A stretch of 42,344 nucleotides of DNA from a virus, in the IMG/VR virus record IMGVR_UViG_3300027728_000024, positions 1 through 42,344 of that record; one strand, 5' to 3'. The position numbers were made by a program, and so were the translations under genes. Of the stretch, positions 7,375 to 19,300 are shown piece by piece. The stretch's first letter is position 1; each line of letters starts with the position of its first letter. The notes beneath the pieces were generated by a model that saw only the letters and a program-made list of their open reading frames with translations, was not told the origin of the DNA and ran no database searches.

Positions 7375-10300
7375 CGTATTGCAATTGTTCTGAGTTCCTT
7401 TATTCTTGGTGAATATGCCTGATTAGTTCCGGACATTACTATTTTAATAACATATCCGTTAAACAAACTAAGATTATCAGCAGTAAATTCATATTCTTTA
7501 AATTGATTATCTAAACTTGAAGATACAAAATTATCTGGCCTTCCACTATTTTTAGATGAATCTAAAACAGAATATCCTGCAGCAGTTGTATATGTTAAAT
7601 TATCATATCCAGGAAATAGTTCAAATGATTGATCAATCTCACTCGAATCTGGACGAGATAAACTATAAAGAACTCTAAAGTCGGCAGATTCGTGACGATA
7701 TGCTGATAGAATAACCTTTAAAGAGGTTGCTGGTTGAACTAATTTAACTGCTTTCGAGACATATACTGCAGCATGTGGATCATCTAATATCAAATTACTT
7801 CTATTATCTGATGAATAATCTGAAATAGGACTATTTAAACGACTTGAAATAAATTCTGTGAATGCAGTATCTAGAAATATTATTGGAGATAAATTTGGAT
7901 CCTTTGTGCTTAATGTAATTCCTGTTGTAAATGATTTATTTCGAGGAAGACCACTTAAGTACTCTGTTTCATTTTCTTTAGAACATACAACTCTTATTGA
8001 TTTGAGAGTATTTAAAGAATTTAATTGAATTGGTTCAAATCCATTATCCAAAAATGATGTTTCAATTCCATCAACACTTGTTCCGGTTATGGATCTAATG
8101 TTTGCGGATACTGATGTAGATGAACCTGGGGTGATCAGATCATATGTTGGTACTATAGAACTGTACAGGATATTTTCTGTTGCAGTAACTTTAGAACCAC
8201 CAAATGTTCCTTCTGATGTAAATTGTAACTGTGGAGTACCTGCTGGGTTTCCATCTGTGGTTCTATCAATTTCGAGATAATATCCGTCCATACCAATATC
8301 AAAATCACTAATATCGTGAGTTTTATTAATTCTTCTCAAAGAAACTCCATTTAATTCGTACTTATATACCAGAGTAGATGTATCATGATCAATTGCAAGT
8401 GTTGAATCAATACCTCTAGTAATACCAGTTAAAGTTCCACTTCCAACACCATCATACTTAATAATCTCATTTCCAATTTTTACATAACCAGATTTATTTG
8501 GACTTGGACCTACGGAAACTCCCTCAAAAGTTCCAAAGTTTGCTGTATCTCCAACGGCAACCGAAATCGATGCAGATGAGGATGTTAGGGGAGATATTAA
8601 AGGAACAGGTGCCGTGCTAGACTCAACATTATTAAGTCTAATCTTATTGGTATTCGAATACATTCCGTGATCAAAATGATTTACTCTCATATAATTTCCA
8701 GAATTTTGATTTGAACCATTTACTGGATTCGTTCTAATTGTGGTGCTTGCAAGAGAAACTAGTGATCCGTTATCTGCATAATAGGTTAATGCCACACCAA
8801 CTGATGTAAATGTTTCTCCCTGAACATTTCCAAGATATAGTGTATCTAATCCTGAAATTGACAAAATTGTAATTCTTGCATCTCTACCACGCACCGAAGT
8901 TCCGGTTCCAACAGTGGCAGTTACAATTCCAACAACATCTCCAACCTCATATCCATTTCCCGGATTTACAATTACTGGTGTTCCAGTAATTGTTCCAGAT
9001 GATGCCGTAATATTTAAAACAAGGCCAGAACCATTTCCGGTAATATTATAAGTATCTACATTAGAATCTGTTACATAATTACTTCCTCCAGTAGTTAATC
9101 CTACAGTTGACACAGAACTTCCGGTTCCAACTACATATCCATAAGAATTATTTGCTCCTGCAATTTTTCTACCTTTACCTAAAACAGTTATTAATGCTGT
9201 ATTTGAAGAAGATATTGTTGTAATTCCAAGTGTTACTGTTTTTGGAAATGTGGTGATTGGATTATTTCCTAATCTTTGTACATATCCATTACTTTCATTT
9301 AGTGTTGGATTATAGAAAAATGCAGTCCCTGTTGGGGATGTAAAATTTGCCTTGTATAGTTTAAATTTTAAATCTTGTTCTTGACTTGCAGTCCATATTG
9401 AACCGTTTTGTGATTTAAACAAACTTCCCATTGAAAATTGTTTTGAATATGTAACAGAGTCTGCATCTGGAAGTTGTTTTGTATTTACTGTTTTTTCTCC
9501 CATGACAGCAGTCCACATTTCATACTTATCACTATTTTCTGAAATAATTACAACGGCATATTCTCTTCCTGGTGGTAAATAAATTGGTTCATCAAAAGTT
9601 ACTTTTGTTGCAATTGATGCATCATCTGAAACACTAACCTCAGATGGTCTTAATGTAACCGAATTTCCAATTACAATTCTTGTTGGTGTTCCTAACTCAA
9701 CCGTTCGTATTTCAACTTTTACCGGAGCATTTGCATCATCCTTTTTAGCAAAAAATAAGTCGACCGCAGTTAAAAATGCTCCATTTACATCGTCATTTGA
9801 TGATGTTGGTGATGGAGCTTCTACATTTCCACCGACAACAAATGATTGAGCAAGAGGATCAACAAATCTCTGAACTGTTGTTGTTGTATGTGTGTTTATT
9901 GTTGTAGTTGAAGTTGTAGTATTTGTGGTTAAATTTGTTACTGTATTTGTAGTTAAATTTTTAGTCGTTGCCGTAACTGTATTTTCCCATTGCTCTAATG
10001 TACCATCTGAATTATAATTTGTTTCTGCTGAGGAAGTGTCTGTGCTTCCTGGAAGACCCGGATTATTAGTTGAACTTGATGTTAGTTTGAATGTCTTAGT
10101 TCCTGTAGAAATTCTAACGGTTGGTGTTGGAATTGAATTTGGATCTCGGATAAAAAATGCTCCGATTAAATCTCCAAAATTATCAGAAATCAACCTAAGA
10201 TCTTTTACATAGGCAACCGAACCACTGGTTTGACCAACCAATTGCATACCAGTAATCAAGTATCCTGAATATTTTCCCTGAGCCTCTTCAGATAATGAAA

Positions 10301-13300
10301 TGGTATCAATATTTAAAACTTTTGATGATTGACTATATGCAGATGGTATGGTTTCTGATTTAAAATACGGATTTACTGTATATGTTGTGGAAGGAGAATT
10401 ATATTTTCCATATTTATGATTTGGAGATGCAACCCTAAAAGAAATTAAATTATTCCCTCCATAAGTACCAATAACAGTTTCTCCAATAGAAAATGCTCCG
10501 GATGCACCATAATTTTCTAATGTTTTTGAATTTGATATTTCAATTAGTTTTGGGATAAAATCAACACCACTATTTCCATCAAGAAATTGATAAAATTGTG
10601 TGGATGGTTTTAAATTAGATGCAGAAAATCCAGTATTTCTAGATCTCATAAATGATTCACTTGATGAAGAAATTAAAACATTTCTTATTGTAGTATCAGT
10701 ATTTCCTACAGTATCTGATACAGTATTTGAAGTAATTGTGGATGTTGTGTTTGTAGAAACCGATGATGTTATCGAAGTATCTGTTCCTGCAACTTGTTCG
10801 AAATTACCTTGACCTAAAATATCTGGTAAAAACGCAGTACTCGATGATTGTGTTTGAACTGGAGTTAGTTCTACAAAAACATTACTAGTTAAATTATTCG
10901 TAAGAGTTCTGCTTGAGTTTAATGTTATATCTACATTTTTGTCAGGAAGTTGAACTGTTCTAACCCAATTATCAATTTCTGGACTTAGTTTAATATCTCC
11001 AGAATAAACAATTACATTAAATGGATTTACATTTTCAACTTTTGTTGCAAATGCCTGTTCTATCCACCCAACTGATTCATATTTAAGAGTTACTGCCTTT
11101 CCTGTTTTTTGAACATTTGAATCTAGTAATTCAAAATTTTCAGAAAAATCTAGTTCTTCATCAATTATTGAAATTGCCGGAGCAATCTGTGATTTTAAAG
11201 AATTTCGACTTAAAATTGGAGTTAATTCCTGTGCTTCGGGATTAACTCTAATATTAGATAATTGATTGTTGAGCAATTGATAATTTTTAAAATCATCTAC
11301 AAAAAATCCACTCTTAAATCTAGTATTTCCTTCAAAATCTTGAATTTGTAAAGTCTGAGTATTTACTTCCAATAGAGAAAGTGAGGTTAATCTTTCTAGA
11401 GTTTCAACTCTATCCTCAATTAATCCAATATCTCTCATTGTATATCTTCTATTGTCCATTAAAGTGATAATAGCATTTTGTGGATTGTAAAGATATGGTG
11501 GTAATTTAATTGTTGCTATTTCCATTACAGCATCATTTTTATTCGATGCCTTTGGATTTTTGGATGATATTCCTTTTTCTAATATAAAATTTCCAATTTT
11601 ATCCAAATATAGTTTATCAATTCTTGCCAAATAATAATCATATCCAATTAAAGAACTTTCATTTGGTGTTAAAGTTAAATATGTGCTAAAAGTTCTTGCT
11701 GATGAATCAAATGGAGATTTATCATTAGCAGAAAATGTAGAAACTCTTGGTCTAAAATCTAAAGTATCCGAAGATCTTACTGATCTTGGTCCAATAGAAG
11801 GTACATCATGAGTGAATCTTTCTTTATCATAACTTAAAACAGTAAAAACATCTCCAGAATCATTTGATGGAACTGAATAATAATCAAATATAATCAATAA
11901 AGATTTTGATGGTTCTGGAGTTCCGGCATTCCTAACAATTTTAGAATAATCATAATATTGATTTTTTTGACCCTTATTAAGAGTAAAAGAATTGGTGATA
12001 TCTTTATATTTTCCTAGAGTAATTTTTTCTATTTCTGTTTTTATATTTGAATCTGAAAATACGACTGATTCTGATTCTAAAAATCTTTCAGAATTTAAAT
12101 ATACAATTTTCAAAAAATTTGATTCTCCTGGTATATTTGAAACAACTCTTGCCACTGCTTTGCTAGTGTTTCCAAGAATATTCTCACCAATGATGGCATT
12201 TGTTGTTACATTAGCACTTGCACCAAATTGAATTTTATCTAATACTGGTGCAGAAGAATCAAATGATTCATATACTGATATTATCTTTACTACATCAGGA
12301 TTATTTAATGATATTTCTTCATCTTGAACTCTTAGTCCGTAATATTGATTATATGTAAGACCATCACCAATAGATGAACTTATACCACTTCCAGATTGTG
12401 GATATTTTGATTTGTCTACAGTTAAAGTTTGACTTCTATTATAAATTTTTATTTTACTTTGAATTCCATTTTTGACTAAAGTTGTATTTACTATAACATT
12501 ACCATTAGGTAATCCACTAATAGTTACTGTTCCAGAGTTCAAAACAAATTGATCTGAAGTTATTTTGGCAATTGTTCCATCAACAGTGTAATGCACAGAA
12601 TATCTTTCTTCATCAAATGCCGCAAAAAATGCACTACTAATTCCTGTAATATTTGCTGGCGTTAATGTTAATACATTATTACTTACCGATAGACCAGTTA
12701 TTTGATGAGAGATTGTCAATAAAGAATCTGATAGATTTACTGAAGAAATATTGGAATCTGGTAATCTTGAATATAAAAATCCCTGAGATTCATTTCTTAT
12801 AATAGGATCGCCAATAAATGCGTTATAATTTCCATCTACATGAGTACCACTAAATATTCCAGAAATTCCTGTAATATCTGCAATTGTTAGTGATGTTCCG
12901 GTCGGAGAGACTGCAGTTACTCTATTAAATGTTTCATCAATATTAGTAGATTGATATCTAATAATTGATCCAACTTTTACTCCAGTAAATAATTTTCCAG
13001 GACTACTCACAGTGGTTGTGCCAGATAAAGTGCTGATTGCAATTCCAACAACACTATTTGGAAATCTAAATCTTTCAAGTAAGCAATCTGAAGTAAATGC
13101 TGTAGATAATCCTGATATTGAGGTTGGTTGTTGTACTGATTTAATATCCTCTGCGGAATATGTTATTACAGATTTGATAGATCTTGGAAAATCTAATCCA
13201 TTGATAATTAATTGCTCACCAACTGAAAATGTTCCAGAAGTTTGTTTTAATCTAATTATGGAAGAATCTCCACCGGCAACTACCGCAAATCCACTGGCTC

Positions 13301-14753
13301 CACTACTTTTACCCTTTACATATGATGTTTCCGGTAATTCGGTATTAGAAATTGCTTGATTTATAGTAATGTGTGTATGTGTTTGAATATCAAACAAATA
13401 CAAGTCCCAATTAGTAGTATTTCCAGTATAGGCAGAATCAGTTAGATTAAAATTATATACTTTTGCGGTTCCAATAGTTGTAATACCTGCTTCAGACTTA
13501 AATCGATCTACTAAATTTATATTAAGTCCGCTTTTGGGTGTTCCAGATACATTATTAACTCTTATACTATTTCCCATTTCAAAAGGAATATTTACCTGTT
13601 TAACAGATTCAGTATCTCTTGATTTATCAACATCAATAATTGTAGTTGAAATTTTATCTATATCATATCCCCTAACATAAGCCTTTCCTGGAGATATTTT
13701 TAAACACATCAAATCTTCTGATGGTTTATTATTCTGTTCTGTTGTTTCAGTATCAAAAAACAAACCATTATTACCCAATCTGTCATTTAAAGAATTATTA
13801 ACAGACACATTAAACGGAGAAACGGTATAATCACCGGATTCGTCGTATGTTCTTTGTGCCATATAATCTTTAATTATATTATATTGAGTTTTTGACTCAA
13901 TTATTTTAATTTTTCCATTTTCAACTCTCAATAACTCAATAAAATCTGTATCATTAAAATCCGTCAATAATTTTTTAGTTAGAGTTAAATTTATTTTAAA
14001 TCTATCTGCGCCCGGTGCCGCATAATTTGTAAATCCTTTGGAAGGATCATATAATGAAGAATCGTCCTTTGATCCGATAATCAATTCATCAATTTTTAAT
14101 CCAACCCTATATGATGGTAAATTTGTATAATTATCTAATATTATGGTTTGTTTCGAAACATTAACAAAGTAACCTCTAATAAAATATACACCGTCTCCAA
14201 TAGATGCTGCAGAACCTATAGATGTTGCATTCGATGACAATAAGGATGCAAATGGTGTTCCGGCATTAATTGTAGTATTTCCATATGTTATATTTTCTTC
14301 TGCAATTAATGATTCACCATTCTCAAATGGGTTAAATTCGAAATTATTGTCAGAATCTATATATTTGACATATATTGTTAAGTCATCAACATTAATATCA
14401 TCAGGAAAAGCAATAAATTGAATTGTTGCAGTTGTTCCTGATATTTGACCTGTTACTTTCTTACCGATAAAATTTTTAATATAAAGAGAAACATCAACTC
14501 CAAAATTTCTTGAATTTAGTTTGACCGAATTAAAATTTCCATCATATGCAATATTTCCAGGAATCACCATTGATCCTTCTTTAAAGATATGTCCCCCAAA
14601 AGATTTTACTTGATCTTGTAAAAGAGATTGTAATGTTGTTAGTTCTCTTGCCTGTACTGGATATCCAGGTTTAAATAGAACTTTGTAAAAATTACTTTCA
14701 GAATCAAAATCATCATAATATGGACTAATATTTAAATCTGTTTTTTGTGTCAT
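7371..14753 (-). CDS. Giant baseplate/tail-fibre protein with DUF4815-like N-terminus (gp9/gp10 region)
   Basis: A 2,460-aa protein. The N-terminal 75 residues (YYDDFDSESNFYKVLFKPGY, PVQARELTTLQSLLQDQVKS, FGGHIFKEGSMVIPG) match the DUF4815-type head of large cyanophage baseplate/fibre proteins. The middle is a long Ser/Thr/Asn/Gly-rich beta region. Near residues 1620-1760 there is a conserved block (DPLAQSFVVGG, GAFLTAVDLFFAKKD, VKVEIRTVELGTPTRIV, YLPPGREYAVVII) typical of these proteins. Two GxxY-type beta units follow. It sits where T4 has gp9/gp10, after gp8, and ends with a 4-nt overlap into a small gene. It probably joins the baseplate to long tail fibres or forms them; the exact T4 counterpart cannot be fixed from sequence alone. 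Confidence 0.88.
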   Translation of the reverse strand: MTQKTDLNISPYYDDFDSESNFYKVLFKPGYPVQARELTTLQSLLQDQVKSFGGHIFKEGSMVIPGNIAYDGNFNSVKLNSRNFGVDVSLYIKNFIGKKVTGQISGTTATIQFIAFPDDINVDDLTIYVKYIDSDNNFEFNPFENGESLIAEENITYGNTTINAGTPFASLLSSNATSIGSAASIGDGVYFIRGYFVNVSKQTIILDNYTNLPSYRVGLKIDELIIGSKDDSSLYDPSKGFTNYAAPGADRFKINLTLTKKLLTDFNDTDFIELLRVENGKIKIIESKTQYNIIKDYMAQRTYDESGDYTVSPFNVSVNNSLNDRLGNNGLFFDTETTEQNNKPSEDLMCLKISPGKAYVRGYDIDKISTTIIDVDKSRDTESVKQVNIPFEMGNSIRVNNVSGTPKSGLNINLVDRFKSEAGITTIGTAKVYNFNLTDSAYTGNTTNWDLYLFDIQTHTHITINQAISNTELPETSYVKGKSSGASGFAVVAGGDSSIIRLKQTSGTFSVGEQLIINGLDFPRSIKSVITYSAEDIKSVQQPTSISGLSTAFTSDCLLERFRFPNSVVGIAISTLSGTTTVSSPGKLFTGVKVGSIIRYQSTNIDETFNRVTAVSPTGTSLTIADITGISGIFSGTHVDGNYNAFIGDPIIRNESQGFLYSRLPDSNISSVNLSDSLLTISHQITGLSVSNNVLTLTPANITGISSAFFAAFDEERYSVHYTVDGTIAKITSDQFVLNSGTVTISGLPNGNVIVNTTLVKNGIQSKIKIYNRSQTLTVDKSKYPQSGSGISSSIGDGLTYNQYYGLRVQDEEISLNNPDVVKIISVYESFDSSAPVLDKIQFGASANVTTNAIIGENILGNTSKAVARVVSNIPGESNFLKIVYLNSERFLESESVVFSDSNIKTEIEKITLGKYKDITNSFTLNKGQKNQYYDYSKIVRNAGTPEPSKSLLIIFDYYSVPSNDSGDVFTVLSYDKERFTHDVPSIGPRSVRSSDTLDFRPRVSTFSANDKSPFDSSARTFSTYLTLTPNESSLIGYDYYLARIDKLYLDKIGNFILEKGISSKNPKASNKNDAVMEIATIKLPPYLYNPQNAIITLMDNRRYTMRDIGLIEDRVETLERLTSLSLLEVNTQTLQIQDFEGNTRFKSGFFVDDFKNYQLLNNQLSNIRVNPEAQELTPILSRNSLKSQIAPAISIIDEELDFSENFELLDSNVQKTGKAVTLKYESVGWIEQAFATKVENVNPFNVIVYSGDIKLSPEIDNWVRTVQLPDKNVDITLNSSRTLTNNLTSNVFVELTPVQTQSSSTAFLPDILGQGNFEQVAGTDTSITSSVSTNTTSTITSNTVSDTVGNTDTTIRNVLISSSSESFMRSRNTGFSASNLKPSTQFYQFLDGNSGVDFIPKLIEISNSKTLENYGASGAFSIGETVIGTYGGNNLISFRVASPNHKYGKYNSPSTTYTVNPYFKSETIPSAYSQSSKVLNIDTISLSEEAQGKYSGYLITGMQLVGQTSGSVAYVKDLRLISDNFGDLIGAFFIRDPNSIPTPTVRISTGTKTFKLTSSSTNNPGLPGSTDTSSAETNYNSDGTLEQWENTVTATTKNLTTNTVTNLTTNTTTSTTTINTHTTTTVQRFVDPLAQSFVVGGNVEAPSPTSSNDDVNGAFLTAVDLFFAKKDDANAPVKVEIRTVELGTPTRIVIGNSVTLRPSEVSVSDDASIATKVTFDEPIYLPPGREYAVVIISENSDKYEMWTAVMGEKTVNTKQLPDADSVTYSKQFSMGSLFKSQNGSIWTASQEQDLKFKLYKANFTSPTGTAFFYNPTLNESNGYVQRLGNNPITTFPKTVTLGITTISSSNTALITVLGKGRKIAGANNSYGYVVGTGSSVSTVGLTTGGSNYVTDSNVDTYNITGNGSGLVLNITASSGTITGTPVIVNPGNGYEVGDVVGIVTATVGTGTSVRGRDARITILSISGLDTLYLGNVQGETFTSVGVALTYYADNGSLVSLASTTIRTNPVNGSNQNSGNYMRVNHFDHGMYSNTNKIRLNNVESSTAPVPLISPLTSSSASISVAVGDTANFGTFEGVSVGPSPNKSGYVKIGNEIIKYDGVGSGTLTGITRGIDSTLAIDHDTSTLVYKYELNGVSLRRINKTHDISDFDIGMDGYYLEIDRTTDGNPAGTPQLQFTSEGTFGGSKVTATENILYSSIVPTYDLITPGSSTSVSANIRSITGTSVDGIETSFLDNGFEPIQLNSLNTLKSIRVVCSKENETEYLSGLPRNKSFTTGITLSTKDPNLSPIIFLDTAFTEFISSRLNSPISDYSSDNRSNLILDDPHAAVYVSKAVKLVQPATSLKVILSAYRHESADFRVLYSLSRPDSSEIDQSFELFPGYDNLTYTTAAGYSVLDSSKNSGRPDNFVSSSLDNQFKEYEFTADNLSLFNGYVIKIVMSGTNQAYSPRIKELRTIAIR

Positions 14754-14759
14754 TTTTAG

Positions 14760-16310
14760 TTAGAATTCCAGAATAATTTTAATGTCTTCTTTTTGGTGAA
14801 TATCCCTTGTTACCAAAGGACGATTATCAATATAAATTATTTCTCCCGACTTTATATTTATCTCAGGATTTGAAAGACCTCCAGTGAAGGTTGCTCCTAA
14901 ATCTATAACTTTTCCACCAATAGTTACTTTATTACTATTATTTGCGAATGAAGTATCAATAGATGTAGAGTATGGTAAAATATTTACTCCAGAAGATTCG
15001 AAAGCATAAACTTTAGATTCTGAAGATACCTTATTATAATCAGTTTGATCTAATTTATTTCCAAAATATGAGGATCTATCTCTAAAGTATTTTAAAACTT
15101 TTGTTTCTTTATCATAAGATGCAACATATCCTTTTGCAGTTCCGATTCCACCAGATACAATTTGATTTATTGTATCTCCTATTGTTGGAGATCCGGTAAA
15201 TCCTGAAGTAAATGCAATACCAGAAAGTGATGAATATTGATTTTCAGTAAAAACAACAGAATCTGAAGAAGGTATTGTTGGATTTTTTATAATACCAACC
15301 TGCGAAAATATCGTATCGGTTGGAAAATCTTTTGTTGAATCATCAAATCTTGCATATATTAGAACTTTATCAGTTCCCAATTCTGTGTAAATATCATATC
15401 CGTGCCCTTTTGATGGTGGAATGATTGGTATTAATTTTGCAGGAGTTAAACTTCCTGTCGGTTGGAGACTACCCAAATCAACTATTGCCCACGTATATCC
15501 ATAACCTCCTGCAGTAACTTGTGTAGAAGTAATTTTTCCAGTAGTATCAACAGTAATTGATACCCTTGCCCCAGTACCATCCCCAATAATATCAACAATT
15601 CCTGATTTATATCCTCCTCCACCATTTGCAATATATACCTGTTTAATTTGATTTGGGTTTGTAGAACTTGAATATCCATTTTCCCGAATACTTACAATTT
15701 CACTATTTGTAGATGTTTTCCAGTCATTCGGAACAACAATATATTCTGTTGAATCAAATTTTATAATATCACTTGGTGAAACTGAAAATAAATATTTCCA
15801 ACGATATCCATCTCCACTTTCACCTGCCACAGAAGGTTCTAAATCAGTAAAAGTTGGTTCATCTAGTGATTTTCCACCCTTTGGACTTGTTACTGAAGAC
15901 CCATTATCAATACAAATATAAACTCTATAATCACTATTAATTACATAAAAATTTGAATCATATAGTCTAGAGAGGTTAGAATTTGGAGCAGGATTGTAAA
16001 TACTATAATCGTGCCTATACATATCATATGATGTATTAGAAGTCCAAGTAACATTTCTTATAACTCTTCTAATATTACTACTTGTAATTTTTTTCCCGAA
16101 TAATGCAGTATCTCTGTAATGTGAAGAATATTCAAGATTATCAACTGGATTTGGAATATTTGTATTCCAATTTGATGTTCTTCCAAACCCGACGATTGCT
16201 GGATTAGATAGTCCTAAAAAAACATAATATGAATTGTTACTGTCTAAAACAGAGTCTATAAAATTACTAGCATTTAATATTCTAAATTGATCTGTTACGA
16301 TTGCTGCCAT
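14760..16310 (-). CDS. gp8: Baseplate wedge protein (gp8-like)
   Basis: I choose the ATG at 16310, giving 516 aa starting MAAIVTDQFRILNASNFIDS, the standard N-terminus of cyanophage gp8. The frame is open 35 codons further upstream, but that part overlaps the end of gp7 and lies upstream of an exact late promoter. Conserved segments are NSYYVFLGLSNPA, FGKKITSSNIRRVIRNVTW, YRVYICIDNG and GDGYRWKYLFSVSP. A GGGGYKSGIVDI unit near residue 245 is a relative of the beta unit inserted in gp14. gp8 is a wedge component that binds gp7 and gp10 in T4. No good Shine-Dalgarno is visible. Confidence 0.93.
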   Translation of the reverse strand: MAAIVTDQFRILNASNFIDSVLDSNNSYYVFLGLSNPAIVGFGRTSNWNTNIPNPVDNLEYSSHYRDTALFGKKITSSNIRRVIRNVTWTSNTSYDMYRHDYSIYNPAPNSNLSRLYDSNFYVINSDYRVYICIDNGSSVTSPKGGKSLDEPTFTDLEPSVAGESGDGYRWKYLFSVSPSDIIKFDSTEYIVVPNDWKTSTNSEIVSIRENGYSSSTNPNQIKQVYIANGGGGYKSGIVDIIGDGTGARVSITVDTTGKITSTQVTAGGYGYTWAIVDLGSLQPTGSLTPAKLIPIIPPSKGHGYDIYTELGTDKVLIYARFDDSTKDFPTDTIFSQVGIIKNPTIPSSDSVVFTENQYSSLSGIAFTSGFTGSPTIGDTINQIVSGGIGTAKGYVASYDKETKVLKYFRDRSSYFGNKLDQTDYNKVSSESKVYAFESSGVNILPYSTSIDTSFANNSNKVTIGGKVIDLGATFTGGLSNPEINIKSGEIIYIDNRPLVTRDIHQKEDIKIILEF

Positions 16311-16326
16311 ATTGTTATTTTTTAGA

Positions 16327-16334
16327 TATTTATA
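16327..16334 (-). promoter_or_regulatory. T4-type late promoter for gp8
   Basis: An exact TATAAATA on the minus strand, 16 nt upstream of the gp8 ATG at 16310. It contains the TAA stop of gp7 (16330-16332), in the same phase as the stop inside the late promoter at 7008-7015. The leader would be only about 10 nt. Confidence 0.8.
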
Positions 16335-19300
16335 AGAGTTTAGAAAGTGCTCCAGTCTTTCTAAGACCGGATATTCTTCTTTGTATTGTTGGGAATGTTG
16401 ATAATCCAACATCAATAGTATTTCCTGTTACTCCTATAGAAATTGGAGAACCTGATCGACTAAATCCAGATAATCTTCCCCAAGAGTATTTTCCAACAGG
16501 ATTTGATGTGCTTCCAGTTGATGCCAATCCAACCACAGAGGTTGATGATAATATGTTACAAGTAATAATTCCAACAGTTCCACTTGAAGAAAATGCAGAG
16601 ATAATGTAAATATTATCTAAAAATGTTGTTCCTATTCCAACTATTGAAGAATTTGAATTGTTAATAGAAGTTAGACCACTTCCAATTCTTGTATCAAAAA
16701 TATAAATTGGATATCCTATTTGCAATTGTGAATATTTTTCTGATGGACCGGTTAAGATAAATTTAAGTGCCAATGGATTTCCATTAGTACCAGTTGTAGT
16801 AGAAATTCCTGTAATAATTCCACTAAATCCATTAACTGTGGTAATTGTTGATATATTTTCATATATTGGATCTGGGAGTGGTGCAATAACTTTTGGTGGT
16901 GTATTTAAAGTTGTGTAACCAAAACCAGGATTAGTGATTGTTATTGGTGTTGTTAATGTTCCACCGGCACCAACTGTAACTGTTGCGGTTGCAGTAGATC
17001 CTACTGTAACTATTACATCTCCTATTTTTTCTAGTATTACTGGAGGTGGAGAAATTTTTAATGTTACTGAATTTCCAGTATATCCACTACCTGGATTATT
17101 AATAATAAGTGATTGTACTGTTCCTAACCCAGAAACAACCGCTGTTATTCCGGCCGATACTGGATCAAGAGAACCAGAAACAATTAGGGCATCTGTAAAT
17201 CCTGGATTCCCGTACTTAAAGAAATCTGCATTATCCACAAATATATACTGATCTGTGGTTGAAAAATCTCCAATAATTTTTGCAGTCGGGAATATTAAAG
17301 ATTCAAGAGAATCTCGACTCTTATAGAAGAAATCTCCATTAATTTTTTGATCGACTTTCTGTTTAATCCAACTTAATGGTTTGTACTCTTTAGAATCTAC
17401 TCCTTGTTTAGAATATAAATTAGTTTCAAATCTATCCGATCCAGATATATCAAATACTGTTCTTTTATCTTGTGATATTGTGTCTCGAATTGAATTATTT
17501 TTTAAAACCTGTACAACATCACCTCTTTGTAAAGTTTCTTTTATATCATTAATTTCAGAAATATCATCACCGGCAGTACCTTTATAGAAAAATATTGCAA
17601 CATTATCTTCGGTTTTTGGTGCAGTTGTGAAAGCAAAACTTGTTCCACCATCAAATACATATGCTGTTTCTGGATCTTGAATAACCCCATTTATAACAAT
17701 TAATAAGGCATTAGACAGATTAACTATAGAACCCTCTAATTTTTCAAAACTCAATAATTCATCATTATAAAATAATGGAAATCTAGTTCTAACACCGTCT
17801 TGATAGTTTTTAATAGAATCAATAAAATCAAATTGCCCAAATTGCCATGCAGAGAAAGAGTCAGAAAATGTGTCAATAACTGTCAATTTAAACTCTGATA
17901 TTGGAGAATTTAATCCCTTTGCAGTCACCAATCCAACCGGTTTAAATACATCACCTCTTTGGAATGAGTATCCTTGTCTTGAAATACTAAATTTAGATAC
18001 TTCAAAATATGTTGATCCAATTCCTGTAGTTGAACTTGCACCAACTTCAACATTTAGTAAAAGACCTATTCCAGTTTTTGTTGTTGCACCAATTCCTAAT
18101 CTTGATACACCAACAACATTTAAATTTTCATAAGATGGTTCTGATACAAATATTTGTGGATTTGAATAACCAGTACCTCCAGCACCAATTGTAAATCCAA
18201 GAGTTCCTCCAGCACCAACAGATGCAGTTATATTTGCAGTGTCTCCAATATGACCACTTTCATATACGGAAACTCCTATTGCAACAATACCATTATATCC
18301 AGATCCTGGTGTAAGGTCACCATAAAAAGAAAATACAGTTCCTTGCCCAACATAATTATGAGGAATAGTAGATATACCGGCATCGATGGTAAAGGATGTT
18401 GTAGTACCAATTGCTTTTATTGTAAATGTTTTTCCTATACCAGTAACACCTTCTGGAAATATAGTTGTAGTAATTCCCGAATAATGAGTACTAAATGTAA
18501 CAGCAATACCGGAACCAATTGTTGATCCAATCGTGGATGATGTACCGATTCTTACAAAGGTATTTCCAACAGAAACAACAGGAATATTTGTAAGTTTTCC
18601 AGTAATCGAAATAGAACTTCCTATAGAAACATCTGATACAGAATCTACAAAAATTACAGTTGATCCAATTCCAACAGTTTGTCCAGTAGTAGTTAAAGTC
18701 GTTAGAAATGGGTCATTTACCGGACAAGAAAAATTAAGACCAATTAATGTAACTTGCTTTACATTTGTATAATCAAATTTATGCGGAGTTGTAGTTGTAA
18801 CATCTAACAATCCTGTTGTTTTGTGATATGTTGCAGTACTAATCGCAAATGCTGATCCAGTAGTTGCTGTGCTTACGATACTAGTAATTGCACCAGATCC
18901 ATTAATTCTTGGTAGTATTTTTGCTCCAACAAGAGGTGCATACCCAAGACCAGTAGAAGAACCCAAAGAAATAATTATCCCACCTCTAGGAATTTGATTT
19001 TGATTCACATCAAATTCAGAAGTAATTATTATATCAGAATTTGAACTAGCAATTCCCGAAAATACTACACTTGATATTCCAGAATTTTCAATAATTTTAA
19101 AATTGTTTTCTGTATTATTTAAAGTTGTTGGAGTTTGAAAAACTCCATTTATGAATAGAATTCCATTTCCACCAGTAGTTCCTAATCCAACGGTATTTGC
19201 ACCACCTACAGTTAATGTAAATGTCCTACCAATTCCTGTAAATTGGGATGAAATATCATCATATATTTGATTTGAGGTATAATTATTTCTTAAGAAAACT

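Noticed and set aside
16311-16415. N-terminal extension of gp8 to 551 aa
   Set aside because: It overlaps gp7 and lies upstream of the exact late promoter; the conserved gp8 N-terminus starts at 16310.
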